Below are positions 35,202-43,159 of a stretch of DNA of 64,000 bases, piece by piece. Within the stretch, counting starts at the first letter, position 1, and every line of letters begins with the position of its first letter. The position numbers were made by a program, and so were the translations under genes. Below the pieces are notes generated by a model. It worked only from the letters and a program-made list of their open reading frames with translations. It searched no databases and was not told the DNA's origin. Source of the stretch: a bacterium (GTDB lineage: Bacteria; Latescibacterota; Latescibacteria; Latescibacterales; Latescibacteraceae); the NCBI GenBank assembly GCA_021372535.1, contig JAJFUH010000135.1:18895-82894 (forward strand). The letters are read 5' to 3'.

Positions 35202-36545
35202 ATGAAAAAAATGATTTTATTCTGGTTGCTTGTTTCGTGTGTTCTGTGTATACGGCATGGTGTTACGGGAGCCGAGGAGCAGATGATCGACAGGGTCGTC
35301 GCAGTGGTGGGAGATGAAATAATACTGTTGTCCGATGTCCAGCATAATCTGAATGTTCAGATGATGAACCGTAATCTCAGCATGAACAGCTCTCCGCAGG
35401 TGCTCCGTCAGCTCCAGCATGAAGTACTCCGTGATATGATCAACCAGAAGCTGCTTCTGGAAAAGGCATCCCGTGATTCAATCGTGGCGGACCCGAGAGA
35501 TATCGATCTGTTCATGAACGAGCACCTCGCTAATCTCAAGCAGCAGCTGGGAACCGAGGAAGCATATCAGGAAGCCCTTCGGGAAAACGGTTTCACCGAA
35601 CAGCAGTTACGGTACATGTTCAGGATCATGGCTGAAAAAAATGTTCTCGAACAGATGCTGCTTCAGGACATCAAACGGCGAATTTCGGTAACGCCCCAGG
35701 AAATGGAAACATGGTATAATGCCCACAAGGATTCCTTGCCAACGATTCCCGAACAGTTTAAACTGAGCCACATCATGCTGACACCGAAAGTAACGCCTGA
35801 AAAAGAACAGATTGTTCGTAAAAAGCTCGAAGACATTCGTGACAGAGCACGCGCCGGTGAGGATTTCGGCCAATTGGCCAAACAGTATTCCGAAGACCCT
35901 GTCACCAGCCCGAACGGCGGTGATATTGGATTTTTCGGACGCGGAGTGATGATACAGGAATTCAGTGATGTGGCATTTACCCTCAAACCCGGGATGATAT
36001 CGGATGTCGTCAAAACGATATACGGCCTCCATATAGTCAAGGTTGACACGACCAGAATGGTGGTCGACGACAGGGGACAGCAGAGCGAAGAGGTAAAGGC
36101 TCGGCATATTCTGTTGCGTCTTGAACCCGGAGAAGAGGATGAAAAAGCCACCATCGCGAAATTAAACGAGATTCGGAGCGAAGTCCTTTCGGGGGCATCC
36201 ACCTTTGAGAATATGGCTAAACAGTATTCCGATGACAAGGATTCACGTGACCTCGGAGGAAAACTGAACTGGCAGACGCGGGAGTCGCTTCAGAATATCG
36301 ATTTGGCCCAATTTTATACCGAGGCGAAAAAGCTCAAGCCCGGCGAGATTTCCGAACCGTTCAGGACAAAATACGGATATCATATTATTGAGCTTGACGA
36401 GTACAAACCCGAACATGTCGTAACGATCAAAGAAGACCGGACTCTCATTGAGAATCAGCTCAACCAGGAAAAAACAATGCAGGAGCTCGACCGTATTCTG
36501 AGCGGTCTCAACGATGAAACATACATCGATATACGATTGGAATAA
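35202..36545 (+). CDS. surA: Periplasmic chaperone/peptidyl-prolyl isomerase SurA with two parvulin domains
   Basis: Outer-membrane-protein folding chaperone, 447 residues. A signal peptide (MKKMILFWLLVSCVLC) precedes the SurA N-terminal domain (DRVVAVVGDEIILLSDVQ, with YMFRIMAEKNVLEQML at the end). Parvulin 1 (about 185-285: FKLSHIMLTP, FGQLAKQYSEDPVTSPNGGDIGFF) and parvulin 2 (about 300-400: VKARHILLRLEPGEED, KQYSDDKDSRDLGGKLNWQ, YGYHIIELDEY) both keep the canonical HIL and GGxLG motifs. The two-parvulin layout matches Escherichia coli SurA. With two predicted barrels in this window, substrates are close at hand. Starts 14 bases after the preceding parvulin gene. Confidence 0.94.
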   Translation: MKKMILFWLLVSCVLCIRHGVTGAEEQMIDRVVAVVGDEIILLSDVQHNLNVQMMNRNLSMNSSPQVLRQLQHEVLRDMINQKLLLEKASRDSIVADPRDIDLFMNEHLANLKQQLGTEEAYQEALRENGFTEQQLRYMFRIMAEKNVLEQMLLQDIKRRISVTPQEMETWYNAHKDSLPTIPEQFKLSHIMLTPKVTPEKEQIVRKKLEDIRDRARAGEDFGQLAKQYSEDPVTSPNGGDIGFFGRGVMIQEFSDVAFTLKPGMISDVVKTIYGLHIVKVDTTRMVVDDRGQQSEEVKARHILLRLEPGEEDEKATIAKLNEIRSEVLSGASTFENMAKQYSDDKDSRDLGGKLNWQTRESLQNIDLAQFYTEAKKLKPGEISEPFRTKYGYHIIELDEYKPEHVVTIKEDRTLIENQLNQEKTMQELDRILSGLNDETYIDIRLE

Positions 36546-36593
36546 AGGGGTTCGGCTCTTACCGGAAATGACACTTTCAAAGGTATTCGACAC

Positions 36594-37385
36594 GTGAGCA
36601 CCATGTTCGGCAGATTACAGGATAAAATCGGTGAAGTGTATAATCGCCGAAAACACCCGTATTCCGAGCTGGCGCTTATCTATGATCTTCTCATGGACCA
36701 TGTGGAATACAGCGCCTGGGCTGCTTATATCGATTCAATTTTCAAACGTTATTCGGTGGATGTCCGCTCTGTCCTCGAAATAGCCTGCGGTACCGGAAGC
36801 CTGTCTATCGAGCTCCTCAAATACGGTTATAAAATGACCTGTATGGATATCTCGCCATCCATGCTCAGGCGGGCGGCTGCGAAATTCAGAGAAGCCGGAA
36901 TGCCGATGACTGTATTTGCCGGCGACATGGTTTCCATCCCCGTCGATTTTCAGTACGATGCCGTGCTCTGTCTCTATGATTCGATAAACTATGTCCGGAA
37001 TCCCGCCGATTTCAGAAAAGCGGTACGGGAGGTGGCATCTGTCATCAGGCCCGGCGGTCTTTTCATTTTCGATATCTGCACCGTAAGAAATTCCGAAATT
37101 TTTTTTACCAATCATACCATGGTCGAGCATTACGGCGATATTACATGCGAAAGGACCTGCAGGTTCGATCCGCGTAAACGGATTCAGGAGAATCATTTCA
37201 TCATCGAGCGCTCCGGCGGGAAAAAGACATACGAAAGTCACTATCAGAAAATATACCTTCTTGAAGAAATTGACATCATGTTTTCGGATATGCCGTTTAC
37301 CGAACTCGGACGGTTTGATGACATGACATTTGCGCATGGTTCCGAAAAATCGATGCGCGTTCATTTCGTCCTGCAGAAATTATAA
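36594..37385 (+). CDS. Class I SAM-dependent methyltransferase
   Basis: Cytoplasmic methyltransferase of unknown substrate, 263 residues. Motif I is VLEIACGTGSLSIELLKYGY (about 61-80), followed by the acidic strand-2 end CMDISPSML, a post-I loop GDMVSIPVDFQYDAVLCLYDSINYV and motif III (RPGGLFIFDICT). The layout resembles the small-molecule UbiE/YrrT-like group. It starts at GTG 36594 with AAAGG ten bases upstream; an in-frame ATG at 36603 is the alternative. It is wedged between surA and ftsE on the same strand with gaps of 48 and 36 bases, so it is probably co-transcribed, though there is no known link to either. Confidence 0.83.
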   Translation: MSTMFGRLQDKIGEVYNRRKHPYSELALIYDLLMDHVEYSAWAAYIDSIFKRYSVDVRSVLEIACGTGSLSIELLKYGYKMTCMDISPSMLRRAAAKFREAGMPMTVFAGDMVSIPVDFQYDAVLCLYDSINYVRNPADFRKAVREVASVIRPGGLFIFDICTVRNSEIFFTNHTMVEHYGDITCERTCRFDPRKRIQENHFIIERSGGKKTYESHYQKIYLLEEIDIMFSDMPFTELGRFDDMTFAHGSEKSMRVHFVLQKL

Positions 37386-37421
37386 GCACTTCTGTTGGTT
37401 GACAGCCTGAACGGAGCCTCA

Positions 37422-38081
37422 ATGATACAGTTTGAAAATGTCGGCCTGTTGATGACGAATACGAAAATACTTGAAGATATCAGTTTCAGGGTCAACAAGG
37501 GCGAATTTGTGTTTCTGGTGGGACCGTCCGGAGCTGGAAAGAGCTCGATTCTGAAGCTTATTCATTTCGATGTTCTTCCCACGGTTGGGACTGTGCTGGT
37601 TCAGAATAACGATACCCGTCAGGTTAAACGTTCGCAGATACCGTATTTACGGCGTTCGGTAGGATTCATTTTTCAGGATTACAAGCTGCTCAAAGATAAA
37701 ACCGCATATGAAAATGTTGCGTTCGCTCTCGAAGTGACCGGTGCCAGGGGGCGTTTTGTAAAACAGAAGGCGCTCCAGGCTCTTCATACGGTCGGAATGA
37801 CTCACCGTCTCGGACACTATCCGCGCGACCTGTCCGGAGGCGAATGTCAGCGTGTCGCCATTGCCCGGGCTGTTGTGCTCGAGCCGTTTATTCTCCTCGC
37901 GGATGAACCGACAGGAAATCTCGACAGCGACAGTTCATGGGCGATTGTCGATCTTCTGGAAAAAATAAACCATGCCGGCACTGCCGTTCTCATGGCAACA
38001 CACAAGACAGAATTTACCGGGAGAGGCGCTTCACGGACGCTCTCGATATCGGAGGGGAGGATTAAGGGTTGTATGCCTTGA
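37422..38081 (+). CDS. ftsE: Cell-division ATP-binding protein FtsE
   Basis: ABC ATPase that with FtsX transmits division signals to cell-wall amidases through EnvC. It is 219 residues. Walker A is GPSGAGKSS (34-42), Q-loop FQDYKLL, signature LSGGECQRVAIARA (Cys replaces the usual Gln), Walker B FILLADEPTGNLD, H-loop ATHKTEF. The ATG at 37422 has CGGAG seven bases upstream; a longer TTG-initiated frame from 37395 lacks a site. It overlaps ftsX by 13 bases, the usual coupled arrangement. Confidence 0.93.
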   Translation: MIQFENVGLLMTNTKILEDISFRVNKGEFVFLVGPSGAGKSSILKLIHFDVLPTVGTVLVQNNDTRQVKRSQIPYLRRSVGFIFQDYKLLKDKTAYENVAFALEVTGARGRFVKQKALQALHTVGMTHRLGHYPRDLSGGECQRVAIARAVVLEPFILLADEPTGNLDSDSSWAIVDLLEKINHAGTAVLMATHKTEFTGRGASRTLSISEGRIKGCMP

Positions 38082-38947
38082 GGGAAGCCCTGAAGGGTAT
38101 GATTCATACCCGTTCCATGACCTTCGTATCCATTGCAACCATTACGATTGCCCTGATACTGCTCGGTCTTCTCGCGCTGACCACGCTTTTTGCCCATACA
38201 TTTCTCGATTCGGTCATGAAAAGCGAAGAGATTAACGTTTTTATCAGTGATGAGATGGCCGATGCCGATATGCTTGCCCTTGAGACCACCATTGCATCGA
38301 TGAGCGAAGTGGAATCGACGAGAATCCTTACCAAGGAGGATGCGGCGCGCGAGCTGAAGAGAATCTTCAAGGAGGACCTTCTCACGGGGCTCGATTCCAA
38401 TCCCCTTCCGCGGTCTATCATAGTGACCATGGCTTCGGGATATCGTATGTCCGGCGACCTCGAACGTGTCGCTACGCGGATACGGAAAATCGGAGAGGTC
38501 GAGTCGGTCGAGTACGGTCAGGAATGGATGGCGAAAATGGATATTTTCTTTATCGCTTTTCTGCTTGCCGAAACGGTTCTGTTCACTATCATCGGCTGCG
38601 CCTGTCTTTTTATCATCTCCAATACGATCAGCCTTACCATTCTTGCCCGGCGCGATACGATCGAAATCATGCAGCTTGTCGGAGCAACCAACAGATTCAT
38701 CCGCCGTCCGTTCTACTATGAGGGCCTGATACAGGGGATAATTTCCGGTATTGCCGCATTCCTTCTGTTGTATGGTTCATATCTGTGGATTCGTCATTAT
38801 ATACCGAACCTGGATGTCTATTTCTATATGTTCAGAATACGGGGAATTTCCGTCTTGTCGCACCGGCTCGTTCTGGGATGTATAATCCCCGTAGGCGGTT
38901 TCATGGGATTGCTGGGGAGCATGATAGCTGTGAGGAGGGCCATCTGA
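38069..38947 (+). CDS. ftsX: Cell-division membrane protein FtsX
   Basis: Inner-membrane permease-like partner of FtsE, 292 residues. It has a cytoplasmic start, a first membrane helix (about 20-42, ITIALILLGLLALTTLF), a periplasmic extracellular loop (about 45-165: INVFISDEMADADMLALE, STRILTKEDAARELK) that binds EnvC-type activators, then three further helices (about 168-200, 222-250 and 262-288) with the FtsX motif LARRDTIEIMQLVGATNRFIRRPF. The TTG start at 38069 lies inside the end of ftsE after GGGGAGG. The next in-frame ATG (38099) would cut into the conserved N terminus. Confidence 0.92.
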   Translation: MYALREALKGMIHTRSMTFVSIATITIALILLGLLALTTLFAHTFLDSVMKSEEINVFISDEMADADMLALETTIASMSEVESTRILTKEDAARELKRIFKEDLLTGLDSNPLPRSIIVTMASGYRMSGDLERVATRIRKIGEVESVEYGQEWMAKMDIFFIAFLLAETVLFTIIGCACLFIISNTISLTILARRDTIEIMQLVGATNRFIRRPFYYEGLIQGIISGIAAFLLLYGSYLWIRHYIPNLDVYFYMFRIRGISVLSHRLVLGCIIPVGGFMGLLGSMIAVRRAI

Positions 38948-38948
38948 T

Positions 38949-40184
38949 ATGAGACGGTTTTTCACGAAAATGCTTCCGGTGATCGTCGCCGTTCTGGTCT
39001 GTATTCCGGTCGGTCTGGCTATCGCGAAAAATGAAAAAAAAGTCGATCTCCAGGGCAGAATCAAAAATATCGAGAAGGAAATCGAGAAAACGAGAAAAGA
39101 GCTTGAAAAAGATGAGAAGAAGCTCAAATCGATAAAACAGCAAAAGCAGAATGTGCTTGTCGAGCTCGATCACAGCGAAAAAAAGATCGAAGCGGTGAAT
39201 CGCAATCTCTGGACTCTCCAGAAAGAAGAACGATTCCTCAAAAATGAGATTTCAGAAGCCGAAAAACAATACGAAACGGCTATGAACCGTATCAAACGCC
39301 ACTCCGACACATATAAAACCCGATTGCGTTCCATGTACAAACGTCAGCAGGTATCGGCGCTTGAGATATTTTTCTCGTCTGGTTCGTTTTCTTCGTTCCT
39401 CTGGGATTTCAAAATGCTTTCCATCCTCGCCGAACAGGACCTGTTTGTGCTCGGCGAACTGCACGCCCAGCAGGATACCATCAGAGTGTCGATGGATACG
39501 ATCAGGGAGGCGCTCAATGCCAAGGTCGCTCTCGCTTCAGTGACTCGAAGGGAGGAGCGTGACCTGTCGGCTGTAAAGAAGCAGCGCCAGGCTCTGCTGT
39601 CGGATATTGAAAAGGATTTGAAGCTCCAGGAAGATGTAATCATCAAACGGCAGAACGAGCTTGAACAGTCGCAGGCACAGATCGAAAAATGGCGGAAAGA
39701 AATCGCCGCGCAGATGAAGCTTGAAAAAATGTCCGAATCCCTCAAAAACTATAACTTTTCCAGCAGAAAAGGTAAACTGCCGTGGCCGGTCAGCGGAATG
39801 GTGGTGAGTTCGTTCGGAATCGCTGTCGACGAGAGGACCAAAACAAAAACAACCAACCGTGGTATCGAAATCCGTACGAAACAGGGCGAACCCGTGCGGG
39901 CTATCGGCAGGGGAAAGGTTGCCATGACCAATTTTATCCGGGGATATGGAAATTTTATACTTATTTACCATCCGACGGATTACTATACCCTGTATGGACA
40001 CCTTTCGGATATTCTTGTCAACAAGGGAGACGAAGTCGGTGAGGGTGCGGTTATCGGTTCGGCGGGAAGCACCGGTCTTATAGACGACCGTGAGGCTCGT
40101 CTCAGGCTCGAAATCCTCATCGGGAGTAAACCCGATGATCCTCTCGCATGGCTGGTGCCGGACAGCCGCAGAATCGCTCAGTGA
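38949..40184 (+). CDS. envC: EnvC-like amidase activator with degenerate LytM (M23) domain
   Basis: Periplasmic coiled-coil protein activated by FtsEX, 411 residues. After a signal peptide (to about residue 26), a long coiled coil rich in Glu, Lys and Gln covers about 30-260, and a LytM/peptidase M23 domain covers about 275-405 (GKLPWPVSGMVVSSFG, IYHPTDYYTLYGHLSDI, KGDEVGEGAVIGSAGSTGL). The metal site is damaged: the HxxxD positions read N303 and E307, the terminal HxH reads R384 and R386, and only H351 of YGHLS remains. This matches catalytically dead EnvC/NlpD activators rather than active endopeptidases. It starts one base after the ftsX stop. Assignment rests on domain order and the ftsEX context. 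Confidence 0.88.
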   Translation: MRRFFTKMLPVIVAVLVCIPVGLAIAKNEKKVDLQGRIKNIEKEIEKTRKELEKDEKKLKSIKQQKQNVLVELDHSEKKIEAVNRNLWTLQKEERFLKNEISEAEKQYETAMNRIKRHSDTYKTRLRSMYKRQQVSALEIFFSSGSFSSFLWDFKMLSILAEQDLFVLGELHAQQDTIRVSMDTIREALNAKVALASVTRREERDLSAVKKQRQALLSDIEKDLKLQEDVIIKRQNELEQSQAQIEKWRKEIAAQMKLEKMSESLKNYNFSSRKGKLPWPVSGMVVSSFGIAVDERTKTKTTNRGIEIRTKQGEPVRAIGRGKVAMTNFIRGYGNFILIYHPTDYYTLYGHLSDILVNKGDEVGEGAVIGSAGSTGLIDDREARLRLEILIGSKPDDPLAWLVPDSRRIAQ

Positions 40185-40269
40185 TACGTGAATCCGTCAC
40201 AATCCCGCGTACAATCCAAAAATTCTCCGCAGCCTGGCCGGATGGTTTACCGGCTGTTCCGCAGTATTT

Positions 40270-40680
40270 TCAGGAATTAGCCCGCTCATCGAGCGCTTTG
40301 TTTGCCAGCCCGTCCGCAACCGGATTCCGGCCTCTCGGTACATGTGTTATTTTACATGCGGTGAAAGTCTGTGAGAGGCTCATTACTTCTGTGTGGAGCG
40401 GGCGTAGTCCTTCGTTTTTCACCTTGTATGCACCGGAAATCTGGCGGACCATGAGTTCGGAGTCGGAATAAATCGTCACCTCGCTTGCGCCGAGGGACTT
40501 CAGCCTTTTAAGAACCGCTATGAGGGCTTTATATTCCGCGATATTATTGGTGGTTTCCCCGATATATTCACAGAATTTCTCTACTACGATGCCGTCTTTT
40601 TCAATCGTATAACCGATGGCGGCATGTCCCGGATTTCCCCTGGATGCGCCATCGGTATGAGCTGTCAGCTTCAAAATCAA
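40270..40680 (-). CDS. rnhA: Ribonuclease HI
   Basis: Cleaves the RNA strand of RNA-DNA hybrids. It is 136 residues, slightly shorter than the Escherichia coli enzyme and without its basic protrusion, like the archaeal/Bacillus YpdQ-type group. Catalytic residues: Asp10 (HTDGASRGNPG), Glu49 (NNIAEYKAL), Asp73 (IYSDSELMV) and a C-terminal Asp (NPVADGLANKAL) near residue 125. Overlaps the zinc-ribbon gene upstream by four bases, so translation is coupled. Confidence 0.93.
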   Translation of the reverse strand: MILKLTAHTDGASRGNPGHAAIGYTIEKDGIVVEKFCEYIGETTNNIAEYKALIAVLKRLKSLGASEVTIYSDSELMVRQISGAYKVKNEGLRPLHTEVMSLSQTFTACKITHVPRGRNPVADGLANKALDERANS

Positions 40681-41402
40681 TCCTCATCCCTCGAGTCCCA
40701 GACAAGAATACGGCCGCAGTTTTCGCACATGATAATGTTCTGGGCTCGTCGGACCTCGAGTACTTTCTGGGAAGGGAGCTGCTTGAAACAGCCTTTGCAT
40801 GTGTGTTTATGTTTGTCCACCTGTGCAACGGCGAGGCCGCTTTTCCCTTTACGGAGTCTGTTGTAAATACTTAAAGCCCTCGTGCTCTTGATATGGCTCA
40901 GCTCGCGGTTTCTCTTCTGGTTGAGCGCGGCTATGTCGGATTCGATCGAATCGAAATGTTTCTGAATATCCTTGATGCCGGAAGTGTTGTTTGCACGGGT
41001 TTTTTCCAGGTTCTCTTCCAGCTCTTTCACTTCGGGATTGAGGGCATCCTGCTCTGTCATGAGTACAAGGTCTTCGGTCTCGAGCGAATCGATACGTTTC
41101 CGCGCAAGCTCGATTTCATTGTGAACGGCGGTGTATTCCTTGTTATTCTTCGTCTCGAGCAGCCGCTTTTCCTTCTGAGAGAGCAGATCGCGTTCAGCCA
41201 AAAGTTCCGATTCTATTACGCGCCGAGCTTTTTCTATCTCGTTCAGGCGGTCATTTTTTTGGGTGAGGGTATTCTGCAGGGTTTCGATTTCATTCTGCAG
41301 GGCTTCGATCTGCCTGGGATATTCATTTTTCGATTTAAACCGTTTGTCGATTTCCAGATCAATTTCTTGGGCAACGAGCAATATCAGAAGATCATCCTTC
41401 AT
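40677..41402 (-). CDS. C4-type zinc-ribbon coiled-coil protein (zf-RING_7 / CT398-like)
   Basis: 241 residues. Residues about 1-175 form a long coiled-coil hairpin rich in Glu, Leu and Lys, beginning LLILLVAQEIDLEIDK. The C terminus is a four-Cys zinc ribbon, CKGCFKQLP followed by CENCGRILVW. The family (formerly DUF164) is widespread and is thought to bind nucleic acid or act as an adaptor; function is not settled. It lies between nif3 and rnhA, a neighbourhood seen in many bacteria. The gap to nif3 is 36 bases and the overlap with rnhA four. Confidence 0.9.
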   Translation of the reverse strand: MKDDLLILLVAQEIDLEIDKRFKSKNEYPRQIEALQNEIETLQNTLTQKNDRLNEIEKARRVIESELLAERDLLSQKEKRLLETKNNKEYTAVHNEIELARKRIDSLETEDLVLMTEQDALNPEVKELEENLEKTRANNTSGIKDIQKHFDSIESDIAALNQKRNRELSHIKSTRALSIYNRLRKGKSGLAVAQVDKHKHTCKGCFKQLPSQKVLEVRRAQNIIMCENCGRILVWDSRDED

Positions 41403-41438
41403 ATCGGGTACCTCCGTAATTCGATATCTGTAAAAAAG

Positions 41439-42548
41439 TTATGAATATATTTTTGTGTGAATTGCATCTACGCCAGAATGAACAGTGACTGTGATATATT
41501 TTCCGATGCCCGATGACAGAAGCCGGTCCCTGATTTTTTCGAGCACCGGCAATTCTGTTGCCCGATGCGAGGCATCGATGAGCATGATCGAGGCACCGTT
41601 TTCGGTGAAATCATGATACCCGATGTCCCCGGTAACATAAGCATCGGCTCCGGACTTTATTGCTGAGCAGATGTAATCGCCGCCTTTTCCTCCCATGACC
41701 GCAACCCGTCGTATCTCTTTCGCAGCGCTCCGGGAAATCCGCAGTGTTTTACATCCGAGAGTCCGGGCGACAAAACCGGCGAATTCTGTCTGATCCATGG
41801 GTGTCTGCATATCTCCGACAGCGCCGTAACCAAACGAGGCATGATTGATGCCGAGGGGTATCAGATCATATGCCATTTCCTCATACGGGTGAGCTTTACG
41901 GGCGGCTTCAACGACTTGTGATACCAGGGGCGACGGCACAAGCATTTCAATCCTGTCTTCGGGGATTTTTGACAGTTTTCCTGCCTGACCCTCCGAAGGA
42001 GATGCCGCTTCCGATGGCTTGAACGTTCCGAGTCCCCGGGATGTGAACGAACAGAGTGAATAATTGCCTATGATACCGGCTCCGGCGGAAGCCGCTGCGT
42101 CACGAACGGTGTCGGTTTGATCCGGCGGTACGAAGACAACGAATTTTACCTGTCCCGTGGTGCCCGGAGCAAGAATAGAGGGCGATAAAAGTCCCAGTTT
42201 GTCGGCAAGCGCTCCGCTTACACCGTCCCTGACCTGATCGAGGTTTGTATGGGCGGCAAACAGGGAGATATCGTGTTGAATCGCTTGTTTTATAACTCGT
42301 GCTGTACCGGTTTGAGCCGTGAGGTTATAAAGAGGCCTGAAAATCGGCGGGTGATGAGAAACAATCATGGTACCTTTTGTTTCACCCGCCGCTGTAACCG
42401 TTTCTTCATCTACATCAAGGGTTATCAATATATGCGATACATCATCGCCGGGATTGCCGGTGATAAGACCCGTATTATCCCAGGATTCTGCGAGTGATGA
42501 TGGCGCCCATGTTTCCATGACATCCACCACATCGCGAATCTTTACCAT
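41439..42548 (-). CDS. Nif3-like dinuclear metal-centre protein (long form)
   Basis: NIF3/YbgI-family protein with a toroid-forming fold and two metals, 369 residues. Metal-binding motifs are VSHHPPIF (around residue 65), AAHTNLDQVRDG and, near the C terminus, YVTGDIGYHDF and IDASHRATE. The long form carries an inserted ferredoxin/PII-like domain (about 130-235, VKFVVFVPPDQTDTVRDAAASAGAG), as here. Sometimes annotated as GTP cyclohydrolase I type 2, without firm proof. GGGAG precedes the ATG. A strong terminator lies only 27 bases upstream of the start. First gene of nif3 - zinc ribbon - rnhA. Confidence 0.92.
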   Translation of the reverse strand: MVKIRDVVDVMETWAPSSLAESWDNTGLITGNPGDDVSHILITLDVDEETVTAAGETKGTMIVSHHPPIFRPLYNLTAQTGTARVIKQAIQHDISLFAAHTNLDQVRDGVSGALADKLGLLSPSILAPGTTGQVKFVVFVPPDQTDTVRDAAASAGAGIIGNYSLCSFTSRGLGTFKPSEAASPSEGQAGKLSKIPEDRIEMLVPSPLVSQVVEAARKAHPYEEMAYDLIPLGINHASFGYGAVGDMQTPMDQTEFAGFVARTLGCKTLRISRSAAKEIRRVAVMGGKGGDYICSAIKSGADAYVTGDIGYHDFTENGASIMLIDASHRATELPVLEKIRDRLLSSGIGKYITVTVHSGVDAIHTKIYS

Positions 42549-42574
42549 TAATAAACTCCCGCATGAATTGAGAC

Positions 42575-42608
42575 AAAAAAAAGTGCATCATTTTTTACCT
42601 GATGCACT
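42575..42608 (-). terminator. Terminator of the tRNA operon, directly in front of nif3
   Basis: Read on the minus strand: AGTGCATCA (42608-42600), a nine-base loop, TGATGCACT (42590-42582), then seven T residues (42581-42575). The nine-base-pair stem is perfect. It lies 106 bases after tRNA-Val and 27 bases before the nif3 ATG. Confidence 0.88.
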
Positions 42609-42663
42609 GTATACTACACGGGGATATATGCTTTTTTACTCTGAAAGAACCGCATGAAACCGG

Positions 42664-42686
42664 GGTCTTTCACGATGTGGAAGACC
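42664..42686. other. Hairpin between tRNA-Val and its terminator
   Basis: GGTCTT-T-CAC, loop GAT, GTG-G-AAGACC: nine pairs with one mismatch. It may be a processing signal in the tRNA 3' trailer or have no function. Confidence 0.35.
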
Positions 42687-42713
42687 AAAAGCATCGTACC
42701 TCCGTTTTGTTAA

Positions 42714-42790
42714 TGGTGGGCGATACTGGGATCGAACCAGTGACCTCGGCGATGTGAGCGCCGCACTCTAACCGTCTGAGCTAATCGCCC
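42714..42790 (-). tRNA. tRNA-Val (anticodon CAC)
   Basis: All four arms fold: acceptor GGGCGAT with ATCGCCC, D stem GCTC/GAGT, anticodon stem CGGCG/CGCCG with loop CTCACAT (anticodon CAC), variable loop AGGTC, T stem ACTGG/CCAGT with TTCGATC. Discriminator A and CCA are encoded. Second gene of the two-tRNA operon. It reads GTG codons; valS, for the cognate synthetase, lies in the same window. Confidence 0.95.
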
Positions 42791-42863
42791 TTTCGAATCA
42801 TGAAAATTCAAACAGAAAGCTCAAAATATTTCTGTCGTCAAATATGTCATTATCCCTGTTATC

Positions 42864-42939
42864 TGGTGGGCCCACAAGGATTTGAACCTTGGACCAACCG
42901 GTTATGAGCCGGTGGCTCTGACCACTGAGCTATGGGCCC
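42864..42939 (-). tRNA. tRNA with anticodon CAT: tRNA-Ile2 more likely than elongator tRNA-Met
   Basis: The full cloverleaf is present: acceptor GGGCCCA/TGGGCCC, D stem GCTC/GAGC, anticodon stem ACCGG/CCGGT with loop CTCATAA, T stem CAAGG/CCTTG. CCA is encoded. A CAT anticodon means initiator, elongator Met, or Ile2 (modified to lysidine by TilS). A fully paired first acceptor base pair argues against initiator. The GG-CTCATAA-CC anticodon arm matches the Bacillus subtilis Ile2 tRNA better than Met species, as recalled. Identity is therefore provisional. Confidence 0.85.
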
Positions 42940-42952
42940 TTAGTAATTTGTT

Positions 42953-42981
42953 AATATAAAAAATGATTGCGTAAAAGGCAA
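42953..42981 (-). promoter_or_regulatory. Promoter of the tRNA operon
   Basis: On the minus strand: TTGCCT (42981-42976), a 17-base spacer, then TATATT (42958-42953), ending 14 bases before the first tRNA base. The predicted start leaves only a few bases of 5' leader, as is common for tRNA genes. Confidence 0.68.
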
Positions 42982-43068
42982 GCATGTTTTAGTCTCTGGC
43001 AATCCTCAATTTTTCCCGGGAAAATTTTTACGATAATAAAAGAACAGATTTCCTCTGTAATAAATCCA

Positions 43069-43098
43069 TTGAATTTTATGTGAATTTCCGTTTATATT
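43069..43098 (+). promoter_or_regulatory. Promoter for the 5-formyl-THF cyclo-ligase operon
   Basis: TTGAAT (43069-43074), an 18-base spacer, then TATATT (43093-43098), about 60 bases before the ATG at 43160. The -35 box matches 4/6, the -10 box 5/6. Confidence 0.5.
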
Positions 43099-43159
43099 GA
43101 TGACAGTCGCACCACCCGGAAGTCAGGTTTGAATGCATGTTCCCCGGCGGGAGCGGAAA

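Noticed and set aside
42940-43159. 6S RNA gene upstream of the 5-formyl-THF cyclo-ligase, as in many bacteria
   Set aside because: The space is about 220 bases, is occupied by two divergent promoters, and shows no long imperfect hairpin with a central bubble.
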